The notes: generated from the sequence alone by a model not told the origin. A stretch of 64,000 nt of DNA from a candidate division KSB1 bacterium (GCA_024655945.1 JANLFK010000001.1:124001-188000), one strand, 5' to 3'. Numbered from the stretch's first letter, positions 46,315-56,468 are shown. Program-made: numbers and translations.

Positions 46315-47607
46315 CTATACTCCCTCTTGCCCTACCCTGCGGATGACCATAAGGGTAATATCATCTGCTTGGGGGATCCCTGCGCAGAATCGCTCCACAT
46401 CGGCGAGGAGTGCCTCGAGCACCTGTTGCGCACTCTGATTGCGGCGGTGCTTGAGGACTGCTAACAGTCGTTTCTCCTCGTACTGCTCCCCGTGCTTGCC
46501 ACGGGCTTCGGTCACGCCGTCTGTGTAAAGCACCAGCATTTCGCCGGGACGCAAGACGAGGGAGCCTTCCTCATAGTCGGCCTCCTCCACTGCTCCCAAA
46601 ATGAGGCCGCCTTTCTGCAATTTGGTCACCTTGCCGGAACGATCCACATGCAAGGGCGGGTTGTGGCCGCAGTTAATGTAGGCAACCTCGCCAGTGCGCG
46701 GACAGAGCTCCCCGTGGAAGAAGGTAATGAAGGTGCCGGCTGCAGTACACTCGAAAACGAGCCGGTTGAGATTGCGCACGCGCTGCGTCAAGGGCCGGCG
46801 ACTGTGCACCTGCGCATGCAACCCGCCGTGCAGCGTGGCCATGAGCAATGCGGCAGGGATTCCCTTGCCGGAGACATCCCCTATGGCGAACACCACCCGC
46901 TCTCGATGCTTTTCCAGGAAGTCGAAATAGTCGCCGCCTACCTCGTGGCAGGGTCGGTTGCTTGCGGCAAACTCGTAGCCGGGGACATCCGGGCTCTGCG
47001 TAGGCAGAAGGCGCTGCTGGATTTCGCGCGCCACGGCCAGTTCGCCGTCCAACCGTTTCTTCTCCAGGGCCTGCTGGTAGAGCTTGGCGTTCTCCACGGC
47101 GATGGCGGCATGCACAGAGAGCGCGTCGAGAAATTCTTCGTCCTCGGTGGTGAAGCGCCCTCTCCTCTTGTTCAGTACCTGAAAGACGCCGATCACCTTG
47201 CCTGCGTTGTTGCGCATCGGCATGCACAGCACGCTGCGGGTGCGAAACCCGCTCTTCTGGTCCATCTCCGCGTCGAAGCGCGGGTCGGCATAGGCATCGG
47301 CCAGATTGACCGTCTCACCGGTCTGCGCCACCTGTCCCGCGATCCCTCGCCCAAGCGGCAGACGGATTTCCATTTTCCTATCCGAGAGGAGGACCCGCGA
47401 CCATATCTCGCCTCTTTCCTCGTCCACCAGGTAGATAGTGCCGGCCGTTGCAGCGGTGTTTTCCAAGGCGGTGTTGAGAATCAGCTCCAAAAGTCGACTG
47501 AGGTCAAGCGTCGAGTTGATAATCTTGCTTGCCTCCACCAGGGACTGCAAGTGACGCATGCGTTCCAACGCGGAGCGCAGCTTTTCGGCAGTGCTTACCT
47601 GGATCAT
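46315..47607 (-). CDS. GAF-PP2C (SpoIIE/RsbU-type) serine phosphatase
   Basis: A 430-residue signalling phosphatase. A short N-terminal helix precedes a GAF domain (about residues 25-175, with RSVLCMPMRNNAGKVIGVFQVLNK), a helical linker (ELAVAREIQQRLLP) and a PP2C-type SpoIIE domain with the metal-binding motifs GGDYFDF and AIGDVSGKGIPAALLM and the closing DDITLMVIRR. Such proteins usually dephosphorylate an anti-sigma-factor antagonist; no such partner is in the window. ATG at 47607 follows GAGGGAC and comes after the accA stop. Confidence 0.92.
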   Translation of the reverse strand: MIQVSTAEKLRSALERMRHLQSLVEASKIINSTLDLSRLLELILNTALENTAATAGTIYLVDEERGEIWSRVLLSDRKMEIRLPLGRGIAGQVAQTGETVNLADAYADPRFDAEMDQKSGFRTRSVLCMPMRNNAGKVIGVFQVLNKRRGRFTTEDEEFLDALSVHAAIAVENAKLYQQALEKKRLDGELAVAREIQQRLLPTQSPDVPGYEFAASNRPCHEVGGDYFDFLEKHRERVVFAIGDVSGKGIPAALLMATLHGGLHAQVHSRRPLTQRVRNLNRLVFECTAAGTFITFFHGELCPRTGEVAYINCGHNPPLHVDRSGKVTKLQKGGLILGAVEEADYEEGSLVLRPGEMLVLYTDGVTEARGKHGEQYEEKRLLAVLKHRRNQSAQQVLEALLADVERFCAGIPQADDITLMVIRRVGQEGV

Positions 47608-47632
47608 GAGTCCCTCTTCGCGCCCTTGGGGG

Positions 47633-48589
47633 CTATTTTTCCTGCCACGCTCCCATGCGCGCAAACTTTTCGATGCGTAGCCGCACCAGCTCTTCCGGAG
47701 GCAACTTTTCCAAGGGCGGCAACTCTTCCAGGATCGCCTCCTTCACCAATGCTGCGGCCTCCTGCGGATTGCGATGCGCCCCTCCCGCAGGCTCGGGTAT
47801 GATGCGGTCGATGACTCCCATCTTGAGCAGGTCCGGAGCGGTGACCTTCATCGCCTCTGCGGCCTGAGGTGCTTTGCTCGCGTCGCGGTAAAGAATTGCC
47901 GCGCACCCTTCTGGGGAAATGACCGAGTACCAGGTGTTCTCCTGCATCATCACGCGATCGCCAACTCCGATTCCCAAGGCCCCACCGCTGGCGCCTTCGC
48001 CGATAATGACCACGATGATCGGCACCGGCAGGCGCGACATTTCTAAAAGATTGCGGGCGATGGCTTCTGCCTGCCCCCGTTCTTCGGCGCCAATGCCGGG
48101 GTAGGCACCAGGCGTGTCCACCAAGCTAATTACCGGACGGCGGTACTTGGCGGCAAGCTTCATGAGGCGCAGCGCCTTTCGGTATCCCTCCGGGTGCATC
48201 ATGCCAAAATTGCGATAGATCTTCTGTTTGACGTCTCTGCCCTTCTGCTGCCCGAAGATGACCACAGGCTTGCCATCGAGTTTGGCGATGCCGCCCACCA
48301 GCGCGGGGTCGTCGGCAAATGCCCGGTCACCGTGGAGTTCGATAAAATCGGTAGTCATGTACTCGATATAGTCGAGCGTGTAAGCCCGCTGTGGATGACG
48401 GGCAAGCTGCACGCGTTGCCACCGCGTCAGCCGCGAGTAGATCTGCTTGCGCAACTTCAGAGCCTTCTGCTCCAGCCGGTGGATCTCCGCGTCCATATCG
48501 ACGTTCTCTGTGCTGGAGTAGACCTTCAACTCGGCGATTTTCTTTTCCAGTTCGACCAGCGGCCGTTCAAAATCCAGTACGAAGCCCAT
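47633..48589 (-). CDS. accA: Acetyl-CoA carboxylase carboxyltransferase subunit alpha
   Basis: A 318-residue subunit of the enzyme that makes malonyl-CoA for fatty acid synthesis. Clear blocks are [17 protein letters not shown] at the N terminus, [73 protein letters not shown] and the oxyanion region [15 protein letters not shown]. The subunit AccD is not in the window. ATG at 48589 follows AGAGGAAAGG. Confidence 0.97.
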   Translation of the reverse strand: MGFVLDFERPLVELEKKIAELKVYSSTENVDMDAEIHRLEQKALKLRKQIYSRLTRWQRVQLARHPQRAYTLDYIEYMTTDFIELHGDRAFADDPALVGGIAKLDGKPVVIFGQQKGRDVKQKIYRNFGMMHPEGYRKALRLMKLAAKYRRPVISLVDTPGAYPGIGAEERGQAEAIARNLLEMSRLPVPIIVVIIGEGASGGALGIGVGDRVMMQENTWYSVISPEGCAAILYRDASKAPQAAEAMKVTAPDLLKMGVIDRIIPEPAGGAHRNPQEAAALVKEAILEELPPLEKLPPEELVRLRIEKFARMGAWQEK

Positions 48590-48613
48590 ACCTTTCCTCT
48601 GGCAGGATTACGT

Positions 48614-50686
48614 TCACAGGTCAAGCACAGCCTTGATAAGAATCTCCACATCGAGCCACAAGGAGTAGTTTTTCATGTAGTACAGAAGCTGACGTTCCTT
48701 CTCCTTGGAGGTCAGGGCTCTACTCCCCTTCAATTGGGTGATACCGGTGATGCCCGGCTTGAGCTGCTTCGGTACCTCAGGGCTGGGCTCGCTGCTAAAT
48801 TCTGCCCCCACGAGGGTCAGGTTACCCACCAGGACATCCCAAAGCAAGGGGAGGCGAGAGCTCCTTGTGCCATCCCGAGCCACAAGCTCGTGCGCGGCCA
48901 CCAGTTTTCCTTCTCGCCCCACAAGGAGCCGTCGCCGCAGGCGGTAGCCGCGAGCCACCACCAGGTACAGCATGACCGGCGCAACCAACACAAGGCCCGG
49001 CAGGGCCACGGCGAGGTCCAGCACCCGCTTCACGAAGCGGTGCCAGGCGCTGCTGAAGCGATATTCGACTTCCACCAAAGGTATCTCGGCGAGGCTATCG
49101 ATGGACGCCTTGCCGATGATCACTTCCAGGTGGCTGGGCACCAACTTGAAACTCACCCGCGACCGGTTGGCGCGATCCATCAGGTCCAGGATGCGGTCAT
49201 ACGGGATGCGATCAGTGGAAAAGATGACCTCCTGCACGCGATGGGCCCGGAAGAGCTCGTCCAACTGGCCACTGGCCGCGAACACCGGTACCCCCTCCAT
49301 CTCCTCCCCACTTGCCGCGCCGTCCAGGCTGACGACCCCCACCACTTCGTAGGCGCTCTCGAATCTGCTGCGCAGCCTGCGCAACAGGTCGCGCACCGAA
49401 CGACGGTCGCCGACCAGAAGCGTCCGCCGCTTGAGCAAAGACTTGCCCAGCGTCCCGCGGAAAGGGAGGCCAAGGCGAGGCAACAGACGCACAAGAATGC
49501 GCCAGCCGGAGATCAGCACCAGGTTCAGCACCCCGGAAATCAGCACCACCGCCCGGGAGAAGCCATACTGCTTGAAGAAAAACGTCCACGCCGAGTTGAT
49601 CACCAGCCCGGCAAGCACCGCGGCAGTGGCCGCAGTAGACGAGTACCGCCTCGCCCCGTAGCAGCCATTCGCTGCCAGGCATGCCAGCCACACCAGCGAG
49701 TAGAAGGCATTCACGGCGAGGAAGCTGGGCAAGTGGACGAGGTTACCGAACCAGATCTCCACAGCGACGGTCACTGCCACGTACATCAACGCCAAGTCAA
49801 CTACCGGTACCGCAGCCACCTTTGCCGCGCGGTTGAAAAACGAGAGTGCAGCCCGCAGCCAGATCGCCAGCACTAGGAACCAGCGCAAGGGGAAGAATGA
49901 ACGGCTGGCGAAGTGCTTGCGTACGAAGAGATGCATTGCTTGATAGAAGAGGCGCAAGCTGTCGAACCCGCTGCGCCGCGAGCTCTCCCCTTTAAAGTGC
50001 ACAATCTTGGTCTCCGGGACGTAGTAGACCTTCCAGCCTGCATTCCTGAAGCGCAGGCACCAGTCGAGGTCCTCGCCGTAGAGGAAGAAAGTCTCGTCCA
50101 GCAAACCCACCTGCGCCACCGCTTCCCGCCGCACCATCATAAAGGAGCCGGAAATGGCTTCCACCTCATAGGTCTTGTCCGGGTCAAGGTACGTGAGGTT
50201 GTAGCGCCCAAAAAGCTTGCTTCTTGGGAAAAGGCGGCTCAAGCCCACCAGTTTGGTGAACGCCACCCAGGGCGTGGGAATGCTCCGCCTGCAGGCCTGC
50301 TGCAGGGAGCCGTCCGGATTCAGGATCTTGCAACCGACCATCCCCACATCAGGATGCGCCCGCAGGAAAGCCAAAAGAGTTCGGAACGTGTCCTCTTGCA
50401 CTACAGTGTCGGGGTTGAGAAGGCAGAACACCTGGGCTTCACTCTGGCGCAACACCTGATTGTTGGCAGCCGCAAAGCCTACGTTCCTCTGATTGGCGAT
50501 GAGCCGCACCCCCGGGAAAGAGCGTCCCACCATCGCCACCGTGCCGTCGGTGGAAGCATTGTCAACCACCCACACCTCGGCCGCAATCCCCTGCACAGCC
50601 TTGCGCACAGAGGTGAGGGCCTGCTCCAGGAAATCACGCACGTTGTAGCTTACAATGATGATTGCAAGCTCTGGGGCTGCGCTCAT
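48614..50686 (-). CDS. GT2 glycosyltransferase fused to a WbaP/WcaJ-like sugar-phosphotransferase module
   Basis: A 690-residue chimera. Residues 1-250 form a rhamnosyltransferase-like GT2 domain (IIIVSYNVRDFLEQALTSV, VDNASTDGT, FFLYGEDLDWCLRFRNAG). Residues about 265-400 contain four or five membrane helices. A Rossmann-like segment follows (RTLLVGDRRSVRDLLRRL), and the C-terminal 150 residues resemble the polyprenyl-phosphate hexose-1-phosphate transferase domain (FVKRVLDLAVALPGLVLVAPV; LPLLWDVLVGNLTLVG; LKPGITGITQLKG). The transferase motif usually reading VGPRP is VGAEF, so that half may be altered. The gene likely makes a lipid-linked surface glycan. ATG at 50686 has a weak ribosome site; a strong promoter lies upstream. 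Confidence 0.85.
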   Translation of the reverse strand: MSAAPELAIIIVSYNVRDFLEQALTSVRKAVQGIAAEVWVVDNASTDGTVAMVGRSFPGVRLIANQRNVGFAAANNQVLRQSEAQVFCLLNPDTVVQEDTFRTLLAFLRAHPDVGMVGCKILNPDGSLQQACRRSIPTPWVAFTKLVGLSRLFPRSKLFGRYNLTYLDPDKTYEVEAISGSFMMVRREAVAQVGLLDETFFLYGEDLDWCLRFRNAGWKVYYVPETKIVHFKGESSRRSGFDSLRLFYQAMHLFVRKHFASRSFFPLRWFLVLAIWLRAALSFFNRAAKVAAVPVVDLALMYVAVTVAVEIWFGNLVHLPSFLAVNAFYSLVWLACLAANGCYGARRYSSTAATAAVLAGLVINSAWTFFFKQYGFSRAVVLISGVLNLVLISGWRILVRLLPRLGLPFRGTLGKSLLKRRTLLVGDRRSVRDLLRRLRSRFESAYEVVGVVSLDGAASGEEMEGVPVFAASGQLDELFRAHRVQEVIFSTDRIPYDRILDLMDRANRSRVSFKLVPSHLEVIIGKASIDSLAEIPLVEVEYRFSSAWHRFVKRVLDLAVALPGLVLVAPVMLYLVVARGYRLRRRLLVGREGKLVAAHELVARDGTRSSRLPLLWDVLVGNLTLVGAEFSSEPSPEVPKQLKPGITGITQLKGSRALTSKEKERQLLYYMKNYSLWLDVEILIKAVLDL

Positions 50687-50725
50687 CGATTCAGGCGGAC
50701 GAAGGTCACCTCAGCTGCCCAGTGC

Positions 50726-50754
50726 AACATACGAAAAACTTGGTAAATAGTCAA
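50726..50754 (-). promoter_or_regulatory. Promoter of the GT2/sugar-transferase fusion gene
   Basis: On the minus strand TTGACT (50749-50754), a 17-base spacer and TATGTT (50726-50731), about 40 bases upstream of the ATG. It separates this gene from the dpm-like gene behind it. Confidence 0.7.
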
Positions 50755-50883
50755 GCTCAATCTCCCGAAACATCGACGCCTGGCCTCTGCCCCTGGGCCA
50801 ACAAGCGGGTCGCTTCGCCTGGCTATGAGAAAGGCAAACCCGCTGGTTTGCCTCCCCGGACCAAGCTGGTGGAACACCGCAGG

Positions 50884-51603
50884 CTACAGTTTGCCGATGA
50901 GGTCGTAGAATCGCAGTTTCCACACCATCCACACCGCCTCGAGCACGATTTTCTTGGACATCTTGGACGTGCCGCTGCGCCGCTCAACAAAGGTGATGGG
51001 CACCTCGCAGACCTTGAACCCTTTGCGAAAGGCCTTGAACGACATCTCGATCTGAAAGGAGTAGCCATCTGAGCGGATGTCGTCCAGGTCAATAGTCTCC
51101 AGCACTCGTCGCCGGAAGCACTTGAAGCCGCTGGTGCAATCGTGGATCTTCAAGCCGGTCACGGCGCGGACGTATTTGCTGGCCCCGATGCTGAGCATCA
51201 GCCGCTTGAGCGGCCAGCGCACCACCGTGATTCCATCCACATACCGCGAGCCGACGACCAAGTCGCAGCCACCCTGCGCTTTTGCCAGCAGCAACTTGAT
51301 CTCTTCCGGATCATGGGAAAAGTCGGCGTCCATCTCCAGCACATAGTCGAAGTCGCGCTGCAGGGCGTACTTGAAGCCCAAGACGTAGGCGCTGCCGAGC
51401 CCAAGCTTCCGCTCGCGCTGCAGGAGGTGCACCCTCTGGTCCTTGGCCGCAATGTCCTTAACGACCTCGGCCGTCCCGTCCGGCGAGGCGTCGTCGACCA
51501 CCAATACCTCCGTGCCGGGTGGCGTCTCTGCCAGAATCCGCGGGATGAGCTTGCCGATGCTGTCCGCCTCGTTGTAGGTAGGCACCACGACCAGTGTTTT
51601 CAT
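50884..51603 (-). CDS. Dolichol-phosphate-mannose synthase-like glycosyltransferase (GT2)
   Basis: A 239-residue cytoplasmic GT2 enzyme predicted to charge polyprenyl phosphate with a hexose. The catalytic blocks are VVPTYNEADSIGKLIPRIL, VDDASPDGTAEVVKDIA, YVLEMDADFSHDPEEI and CTSGFKCFRRRVLETIDLD. It has no C-terminal membrane helices, like Pyrococcus and yeast soluble-type DPMS catalytic domains. A DUF2723 protein and other glycosyl transfer genes nearby could use its product. ATG at 51603. Confidence 0.9.
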   Translation of the reverse strand: MKTLVVVPTYNEADSIGKLIPRILAETPPGTEVLVVDDASPDGTAEVVKDIAAKDQRVHLLQRERKLGLGSAYVLGFKYALQRDFDYVLEMDADFSHDPEEIKLLLAKAQGGCDLVVGSRYVDGITVVRWPLKRLMLSIGASKYVRAVTGLKIHDCTSGFKCFRRRVLETIDLDDIRSDGYSFQIEMSFKAFRKGFKVCEVPITFVERRSGTSKMSKKIVLEAVWMVWKLRFYDLIGKL

Positions 51604-51609
51604 GCCCGG

Positions 51610-52542
51610 CTATGCGTTTTCCGACTTTGCAGTGAGTGCCAGTGGTGAACCTGCTGCCTCCAGTTCCTCCTTGAAACGGAGCAAGGCGTCCCTTGTCCCC
51701 GAAAGGCGAATGCCAAAATCTTCAAAGACTTTCTCGATGATGAGGCCCGAGCGCAGCGGCCGCGGGGCAGCCTGGTGTAGCTCAGCAGTCCGCACCGGCG
51801 TGATGAACGAGCGCTCAAGGCCAAAGACCTCCGCCAGGGTCAAGGCAAAGTCATAGCGGCTGACAATCTCGCTTCCGGCAACATGGTAGATGCCTATTGC
51901 CCCATGCAGTACCAGCCGCCATAGTGCTTGGGCGAGCTCACTGGCAAGCGTGGTGTTTCCCATCTGGTCGGTCACTATCTTGACCTCTTCGCCGGCACCG
52001 AGTTTGCGCAGGAGCCAGGTGGCAAAGTTATCCCGTATCTTCTGCCCATGCCCATATAGCACCATCGTCCTGACGATGACATACGGCACTGCACTCCCCT
52101 TCACCGCGTTCTCCGCCGCCAGTTTCGATTTGCCGTAGTAACCCAGAGGGTTTGGGCGTGCAGTCTCTGCGTAAGGGCCCTTGCGCCCGTCAAAGATATA
52201 GTCGGTGGAGAGGTGCAGCATGTGCGCACCGCAGCTTTCTGCTGCCCAGGCAAGGTTTTCGGTGGCCACCACGTTCCCTTGCCAACAAGCCTCCTTTTCG
52301 GCCTCCGCGCCGTCCACGTTGTTGTAGCCTGCGGTGTGGATGACCCAAGCCGGCTTGACACTAGTCACAAGTCCTTTAGTCGCACTGCGGTCCCGCAGAT
52401 CGAGACGGTGGTACTCGAGCTCTCCGCCCTTGCCATAGAAGGAATCTGCAAGGTCAACGCCGAGCAGTTCGATCGCGGCCGGTTTGTGTGCCACCAAGTT
52501 CTGTCCCAACAGCCCGTTGCAACCCGTGAGCAATACCTTCAC
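51610..52542 (-). CDS. rfbD: dTDP-4-dehydrorhamnose reductase-like NAD(P)-dependent protein
   Basis: A 310-residue short-chain dehydrogenase of the RmlD/RfbD family. The nucleotide motif is TGCNGLLGQNLV at residues 6-17; the catalytic STDYIFDGRKGPYAE and YYGKSKLAAE (YxxxK) are present, with STD the usual RmlD signature. No rmlA, B or C is in the window, so a role in another deoxysugar or in methionine adenosyltransferase regulation-like function cannot be excluded. GTG start at 52542 is coupled to the pfkB stop. Confidence 0.87.
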   Translation of the reverse strand: MKVLLTGCNGLLGQNLVAHKPAAIELLGVDLADSFYGKGGELEYHRLDLRDRSATKGLVTSVKPAWVIHTAGYNNVDGAEAEKEACWQGNVVATENLAWAAESCGAHMLHLSTDYIFDGRKGPYAETARPNPLGYYGKSKLAAENAVKGSAVPYVIVRTMVLYGHGQKIRDNFATWLLRKLGAGEEVKIVTDQMGNTTLASELAQALWRLVLHGAIGIYHVAGSEIVSRYDFALTLAEVFGLERSFITPVRTAELHQAAPRPLRSGLIIEKVFEDFGIRLSGTRDALLRFKEELEAAGSPLALTAKSENA

Positions 52543-53534
52543 GTCGCCGCACTCCTCTCCCTGTGGTTCATGCTCGATTGCGATTCGCCATGCAACCTGC
52601 GCAGCCCTTCGGCAATTGCGTCCACATTCTCCGCGCCCAACAGCGAACAGTTGATGGCCGCCACCTTGTTGGCAAAGAGCGCCGCTGCCTGTGCGTCACC
52701 AGTCTCCAGGTAGTGATGGAGAAAGCCCGCGGCGAATGCATCCCCACAGCCGGTGGGGTCCACCACCCGTTCCACATGGCACGCGGGCACCAACTGGCCA
52801 CGCACCGCTGATGCAGCCTTTTCTGCCACGAACGCCCCCTTTTCTGCCAGCGTCACCAACAGGACTTTGGCTCTTCCGTGCAGTGCCTGGTGGGCGAGCT
52901 CGGTCAACCGCTCTTCCCGCACCGGACAGGCGCAGTCGAGCAGGGAGCTCGCCTCGTGCTCGTTCATCTGCACGATGTCTGCGCCAGAAACCCACTGCTG
53001 CCAATTGGGGTTCTTCCACAAAGAACGCTTGCCCTCCTGGTCGCGCACCCAGGCCAGACTGTGGTAATCCTCGTGGATGAGGCCGGTGGCCACTTGGGAT
53101 AGGCGGGCAAAGCACTCTGGGCTCAACTCTGCGCCGGTGATGAAATTCACCAAGACCACATCGCAGCCGGCCACCGCCTGGACCTGCTCCCATTGCAAGG
53201 GAGTCATCGGCTCCGTGGTCACCTCCTGCCGGAGGTTTTCGGTCAAGTAGGTGAGCCGCACCTGGGTGTTGAGCCGCTCCTCCCGACGGAGAAGGCTCAG
53301 GTCGATGTGCGGATAGCGCGCCAGTCGGGCACAGACCTGGTCAAAAATGTCCGAACCAACCATGGCAACAGGACGGATGAGCCAGCCGCGCGCAAAGACC
53401 GTTGCCAAGTACGTGAGCGTGTAGTAGATGCCTCCAAGACTTCGCGCCACTGGTGCCGCATAGGGTTCGATCAGATCGGACACGAAGGTTCCGATCACGC
53501 CCAGTGTCTTGTCTGCTGTCCCTCGTACGCTCAT
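52539..53534 (-). CDS. PfkB-family carbohydrate kinase
   Basis: A 331-residue ribokinase-fold sugar or nucleoside kinase. The C-terminal signature VDPTGCGDAFAAGFLHHY near residue 265 holds the catalytic Asp (GCGD for the usual GAGD), and ADIVQMNEHEASSLL lies in the middle. The N terminus (GVIGTFVSDLIEPY) is atypical. Substrate not determined; inosine-guanosine or ribose-like sugars are possible given the purine permease and purE nearby. It overlaps rfbD by 4 bases. Confidence 0.85.
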   Translation of the reverse strand: MSVRGTADKTLGVIGTFVSDLIEPYAAPVARSLGGIYYTLTYLATVFARGWLIRPVAMVGSDIFDQVCARLARYPHIDLSLLRREERLNTQVRLTYLTENLRQEVTTEPMTPLQWEQVQAVAGCDVVLVNFITGAELSPECFARLSQVATGLIHEDYHSLAWVRDQEGKRSLWKNPNWQQWVSGADIVQMNEHEASSLLDCACPVREERLTELAHQALHGRAKVLLVTLAEKGAFVAEKAASAVRGQLVPACHVERVVDPTGCGDAFAAGFLHHYLETGDAQAAALFANKVAAINCSLLGAENVDAIAEGLRRLHGESQSSMNHRERSAAT

Positions 53535-53576
53535 GCCGAAGCCGCTCGGTCTAAGACGCCAGCCATCCCACGCACC

Positions 53577-54914
53577 CTAAGGTTTCAGGAAGGAATGGAA
53601 CACATAGAAAAGGAGCGAAAGCCCGCCCAACACCCACATTGGCGCCGTCACCTCCCGCACTCTTCCCGCGATCAGCTTGACTATCGGGTAAAGGACGAAG
53701 CCCGCCGTCATGCCGACGCCCATGTTGTAGGTGAAGCTCATCAATACGATGACCGCGAAAGAAGGCACCAGCTCAGTCAGGTCATCAAACTTGATGTTGG
53801 TGATCGGCTTCATCATGAGCATGCCCACCATCACCAGCGCGGGTCCGTACGCGAACGGCGGGACGGCCTCCACGAATTTGCAGAAGAAGAGCGTGATCAG
53901 GAAGAGAAAGGCAGTCACCACCGAGGCAAAGCCTGAGCGGCCCCCCTCTTCGATTCCGGCAGCGGACTCGATGTAGGTGCCGGTGGTCGTGGTTCCGAGC
54001 AGGGCGCCGACCACGGTAGCAACGGCATCGGCCAGCATGGGCTTTTCGATCTCGGGCAAGTTGCCGCGCTCGTCAAGGAAACCAGCACGTGCCGAGACGC
54101 CGATGAGGGTGGCCATCGTGTCCAAAAAGTCCATGAGAAAGACCACCAGGAGCACGGGCAGGAAGCCCCAGGAGAACACGCGCCCAAAGTCCAGCTCGGC
54201 CATGATGGGCCTGGGGTCAGGCGGGAGCCCGATGGGCACACCCTGCAATGGCTTGAGCGAGGGGATGGCCACGTGGAATACACCTGCCAGCACATTAGCC
54301 AGGAGAGTCACCACAATGACGGAGATTAAGATGCTGCCCCGCACGCGCAGGATCATCAGGCCGGCCATCAGCACCAGGCCGATCACCCCAAGAATGGCGG
54401 AGGTGCTGGTGACGTCGCCCAATTGGACCGGCGGCCCGCCCGGCACCCCTGCTTGCACCAAACCCATGTCGCTCAAGCCGATGAAGGTCAGGAACAGGCC
54501 AATCCCCACCACGAAGCTGTATTTCATGCTCTCGGACGCGGCCGAGGCAAGCCAGCTGCGCAGCTTGAGAAGGGTGAGCGCGACAAATAACACGCCACCG
54601 ATAAAGATGGCGGCCAACCCTTGCTGCCACGTGTAGCCCAAAGTACCCACCACGGTCACGGCGATGAAAGCGTTCTCGCCCATGTAGGGAGCAATGGCGA
54701 AAGGCCGCTTGGCATAGAGACCCATGAGCAAAGTGCCCACGAAGGCCGCCAGGATCGTGGCCACCGTACTCGGCCCTACCGGGATGCCGGCCCCTTGCAG
54801 GATGAGCGGGTTGACCACGACTATGTACGCCATGGTAATGAAAGTCGTGGCACCTGCCAGGATCTCCGTCCGGTAGTTGGTCCCCAGCTCATCGAACTTG
54901 AAATAGCGGCGCAT
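53577..54914 (-). CDS. AzgA-type NCS2 purine permease
   Basis: A 445-residue transporter with about 12 membrane helices, related to AzgA/YicO/PbuG-type adenine-guanine-hypoxanthine permeases. The family start (KFDELGTNYRTEILAGATTFITMAYI) and the signature GTTTGTYIESAAGIEEGGRSGFASVV near residue 310 are present, along with MDFLDTMATLIGVSARAG. It lies 33 bases upstream of purE on the same strand reading order, an arrangement that links purine uptake with purine synthesis. ATG at 54914 follows GGAGGTG. Confidence 0.92.
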   Translation of the reverse strand: MRRYFKFDELGTNYRTEILAGATTFITMAYIVVVNPLILQGAGIPVGPSTVATILAAFVGTLLMGLYAKRPFAIAPYMGENAFIAVTVVGTLGYTWQQGLAAIFIGGVLFVALTLLKLRSWLASAASESMKYSFVVGIGLFLTFIGLSDMGLVQAGVPGGPPVQLGDVTSTSAILGVIGLVLMAGLMILRVRGSILISVIVVTLLANVLAGVFHVAIPSLKPLQGVPIGLPPDPRPIMAELDFGRVFSWGFLPVLLVVFLMDFLDTMATLIGVSARAGFLDERGNLPEIEKPMLADAVATVVGALLGTTTTGTYIESAAGIEEGGRSGFASVVTAFLFLITLFFCKFVEAVPPFAYGPALVMVGMLMMKPITNIKFDDLTELVPSFAVIVLMSFTYNMGVGMTAGFVLYPIVKLIAGRVREVTAPMWVLGGLSLLFYVFHSFLKP

Positions 54915-54947
54915 GACATCACCTCCCAAGCCGTGCGGTTGAGGTGG

Positions 54948-55430
54948 CTATTTGGGGAGTACGCTGCCTGCCTGTCTGAATTCAGCCAGCGCCCGGGTCA
55001 GCTCGGCATCAGAAATCGCAAGAATCTGCACTGCCAGGAGGGCGGCGTTGGCCGCCGCCCCGATGCCCACCGAGGCCACCGGGACCCCTTTGGGCATCTG
55101 CACGATGGAGTAGAGCGCATCGACGCCGTGCAGCGGTGAGGCATCCAGCGGCACGCCAATGACCGGCAGCGTAGTGTGGGCGGCCACCACACCTGGCAGA
55201 TGGGCGGCCATCCCAGCGCCGGCAATGACCACCGCGAATCCACGCTCTGCGGCGCTCTTTGCAAACTGTGCAGCCGCCTCGGGCGTACGGTGCGCCGAAA
55301 GGACATGAGTCTCAAAAGGCACCTTGAAATGCGCAAGCACGGACTCGGCCGCACTCATCACGGAGCGGTCCGATTCGCTGCCCATCAGGATGGCGACTTT
55401 GCGCGGCGACGGCCCGGGGTGGCTCATCAT
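54948..55430 (-). CDS. purE: N5-carboxyaminoimidazole ribonucleotide mutase
   Basis: A 160-residue class I PurE of de novo purine synthesis. The motifs [52 protein letters not shown] and the closing AISDAEL are complete, with the catalytic Ser and His of the SxxSD and SAHR motifs (here SESDRS). Tandem ATG codons at 55430/55427 follow GGAGG. No purK is in the window. Confidence 0.95.
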   Translation of the reverse strand: MMSHPGPSPRKVAILMGSESDRSVMSAAESVLAHFKVPFETHVLSAHRTPEAAAQFAKSAAERGFAVVIAGAGMAAHLPGVVAAHTTLPVIGVPLDASPLHGVDALYSIVQMPKGVPVASVGIGAAANAALLAVQILAISDAELTRALAEFRQAGSVLPK

Positions 55431-55431
55431 C

Positions 55432-56466
55432 TCAGCCTCCCATTCCTTTTTGCCGCGTGCGGAACGTGCGCGCCATGACATCCATTTGCCGCATGTAGGG
55501 CATCTTCCGCTCGCCTGGGGCAAAGCAAGCCATGTCGATCAGAAACAGCCTTGCGGAACCGTGGTCATAGAAGGCGTAGACATGGAACGGGCCCCCAACT
55601 ACCTTCACCGAATCCTCCCACAGCCCCCACATTTCGATCGCCCGTCTCCCGTCAAAGTCCACCCACTCCCACTTGGTGTACCCGTCGACAATCCGTTCGC
55701 CCGTGTAGAAACTCTCTCCGATCCACTGCCTCTTTTTCAAACACCACTCTGGAGTGAGCTGCGAGGGGTCGTCGCTCTCCTCCCAGTGCACCAGGAACCA
55801 CCGTTCTGGCGGGATGCGCCGCAGCCAGACGATCCGGTCGCCAGGCTTTTCCAGGGGATGGTAGTCGTGTTGGATGCGCACGGCCCATCCATACTTCCGT
55901 AGCAACTCCTCTGACAAGGCCTTCTGTTCATGTTTGCCAAACATCTGCTTGGTCATCACCTCGCGGACATGCGCGAGCATGAGGCCGTACAGACGATCCG
56001 CATTCTCCTGCATTCTGCGGGTGAGGGTCGCCGTATCGTTGGCCACCACCACCAGCAGGAGCTGGTCAAATGCCCAAGGGTTGTCCTTCTTGAATAGGAA
56101 GCTGCTGTCCTGCTCGACGCGGCGCATGTCCGTCGGGGAAAGCATGCTCTTGAAAAGCTGCTGCATAACCGGACTCCCCGAGAGAGTGCCGATCACCAGA
56201 AACGAGTGATAGCGCTTGAAAGCGCCCCACTTTTCCGGCGGCACCCAGCGCACGCGCAGCAGCGATTCCGGCTGCGGGGTATAGACCTGGCGCTCGAGCG
56301 CAGCACTCACTGCCGGACGGAGCGCTTCCCATTCCACGGAATCCGCCAAGGCGATGATCAGATCCTCCGACCCATAACCCGGCTTCTTGCTACTACACCC
56401 GCCCAGAATGCCCTGTAGGGCAATGAGCAGGCCGGCGAAGAACAGCAAGAGAACACACTTTCGCAT
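55432..56466 (-). CDS. DUF4837-family lipoprotein
   Basis: A 344-residue lipoprotein with signal peptide and lipobox ([19 protein letters not shown], modified Cys at about 24). The mature part resembles DUF4837, a family found mainly in Bacteroidota and related FCB bacteria: [60 protein letters not shown]. No function is known. GGAGGGAGG precedes the ATG at 56466. The gene ends two bases before the purE start. Confidence 0.85.
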   Translation of the reverse strand: MRKCVLLLFFAGLLIALQGILGGCSSKKPGYGSEDLIIALADSVEWEALRPAVSAALERQVYTPQPESLLRVRWVPPEKWGAFKRYHSFLVIGTLSGSPVMQQLFKSMLSPTDMRRVEQDSSFLFKKDNPWAFDQLLLVVVANDTATLTRRMQENADRLYGLMLAHVREVMTKQMFGKHEQKALSEELLRKYGWAVRIQHDYHPLEKPGDRIVWLRRIPPERWFLVHWEESDDPSQLTPEWCLKKRQWIGESFYTGERIVDGYTKWEWVDFDGRRAIEMWGLWEDSVKVVGGPFHVYAFYDHGSARLFLIDMACFAPGERKMPYMRQMDVMARTFRTRQKGMGG

Positions 56467-56468
56467 GC

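Noticed and set aside
48194-49876. Long open frame on the plus strand opposite accA and the GT fusion gene
   Set aside because: It is antisense to two well-supported genes, rich in His, Arg and Gln as expected for a complementary frame in high-GC DNA, and has no recognisable domain.
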